A stretch of 64,000 bases of DNA. It comes from Planctomycetota bacterium (GTDB taxonomy: Bacteria; Planctomycetota; UBA1135; GCA-002686595). Under the pieces are notes generated by a model that saw only the letters and a list, made by a program, of their open reading frames with translations, searched no databases and was not told the DNA's origin. Numbering within the stretch: the stretch's first letter is position 1; each line of letters opens with the position of its first letter. Location of the stretch: assembly GCA_002683825.1 (NCBI GenBank), contig NYUD01000016.1, forward strand, positions 90,284 to 154,283. Direction: 5' to 3'. Positions 63,492 to 64,000 of this stretch are shown here, piece by piece. Position numbers and translations under genes: made by a program.

Positions 63492-64000
63492 ATGAAGAAC
63501 TTCACCCAGGGGTTGATCCCTCTCGCCTTCACCCTTGCCCTGGCCGGTGCTCTCGTGTTCGGCGATGCCGAACGCCGGGACGAACTCACGGCCGAGCGGG
63601 TCGCAGGCCAGGTCTCGTGCGTGACTTCTTCCTTCGGAGGCACCATCGGCGTGTCGGTGGGGGACGACGGCGTCCTGATGATCGACTCGCTCTTCGAACG
63701 CCACGCCGGTGCCGTCGATGCGGTCCTGGCCACCCTGAGCGACGACCGGCCTACTTTTCTGATCAACACACACACCCACGGCGACCACGTCGGCGGCAAT
63801 GCCCACTTTCAGAAGGAAAGTACGGTCGTGGCGCACGAAAACGTGCGCCTGAGGATGAAGGCCGAGGGGGTGGCGGGTCTGCCGACGATGACCTACGGGG
63901 AAGGACTGTCGCTCTACTTCAACGGTGAGGAGATTCGACTCTTTCACGTCGAGAATGCCCACACCGACGGCGACACGATCGTCTGGTTCCGCGATTCGAA
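63492..64000 (+). CDS. Exported metallo-beta-lactamase-fold hydrolase, partial (cut by the window end)
   Basis: The frame is open from the ATG at 63492 to the last base, giving at least 169 residues. A signal peptide (FTQGLIPLAFTLALAGALVFG) is followed by the fold's first strands (GGTIGVSVGDDGVLMIDSLF), the zinc motif NTHTHGDHVGGN, and the third-ligand region ENAHTDGDTIVWF. This layout fits the periplasmic metallohydrolase group related to glyoxalase II and B3-like lactamases. The C-terminal ligand lies outside the window. The substrate cannot be assigned. Confidence 0.85.
   Translation, partial: MKNFTQGLIPLAFTLALAGALVFGDAERRDELTAERVAGQVSCVTSSFGGTIGVSVGDDGVLMIDSLFERHAGAVDAVLATLSDDRPTFLINTHTHGDHVGGNAHFQKESTVVAHENVRLRMKAEGVAGLPTMTYGEGLSLYFNGEEIRLFHVENAHTDGDTIVWFRDS

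Overview
The window is GC-rich, densely packed bacterial chromosome. It is most likely from Planctomycetota, probably one of the marine or uncultivated lineages rather than a model Pirellula or Rhodopirellula. Several things point there: a DUF1501 protein next to a large PSCyt1/PSCyt2/PSD1-type (DUF1549/DUF1553) cytochrome, a Pkn-type Ser/Thr kinase, many large secreted proteins and lipoproteins, sulfatase-like hydrolases, a dockerin-like metalloprotease, HEAT/TPR proteins, and an ECF sigma factor fused to a membrane-anchored extracytoplasmic part. Many starts lack a clear Shine-Dalgarno sequence, so several start calls rest on signal peptides, family lengths or ATGA overlaps. I see no tRNA, rRNA, CRISPR array, intact insertion sequence, phage or plasmid module.

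Layout. 1-2688 (-): two tandem secreted metzincin-type proteases, the first cut by the window edge. 2953-5000 (+): a compact PqiA/PqiB pair whose PqiB-like protein appears to end in a catalytically dead HtrA-like domain. 5019-10903 (-): a transmembrane Ser/Thr kinase, a PqqB-like metallo-beta-lactamase-fold lipoprotein, and two sulfatase-superfamily lipoproteins without the usual formylglycine motif. 11089-19928 (+): membrane glycosyltransferases, the sigma-factor fusion, and a glycosidase-like lipoprotein. 20019-22298 (-): a Nudix hydrolase and the ABC-F protein EttA. 22427-23947 (+): an ALDH7-type aldehyde dehydrogenase. 23944-29393 (-): two paralogous ~880-residue lipoproteins of unknown function. 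29551-33480: a benzoyl-CoA epoxidation locus, boxC-boxB, divergent from a BoxR-type XRE/shikimate-kinase-like regulator.

34073-38864 holds a TYW1-like radical SAM protein, an HDAC-family deacetylase and a sugar transferase (-), then a WbpP-like UDP-HexNAc 4-epimerase and a PPP-family phosphatase (+). 38911-46579 holds a HEAT protein, mnmG, a PEP-CTERM-type sugar transferase, a YraN-like nuclease-fold protein, yajC and mnmA. mnmG and mnmA both modify tRNA wobble uridine, but they are not in one operon. 46576-51754 holds a double-vWA membrane protein and three HEAT/TPR genes. 51807-56262 has gcvP divergent from an M1 aminopeptidase. 56267-60712 is the DUF1501/PSD1 pair. 61056-63457 is an mdh-fumC TCA-cycle operon, and the window ends inside a secreted metallo-beta-lactamase-fold protein.

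The main functional themes are cell-surface and polysaccharide work (two polyprenyl-phosphate sugar transferases, an epimerase and three membrane glycosyltransferases), extracellular degradation (proteases, sulfatase-like and glycosidase-like proteins), aerobic aromatic-acid catabolism through benzoyl-CoA epoxide, and central metabolism. The least conventional items are the sigma-factor/TM/carboxypeptidase-regulatory-like fusion, the PqiB-pseudoHtrA fusion, the box locus without boxA or a ligase nearby, and the paired giant lipoproteins.
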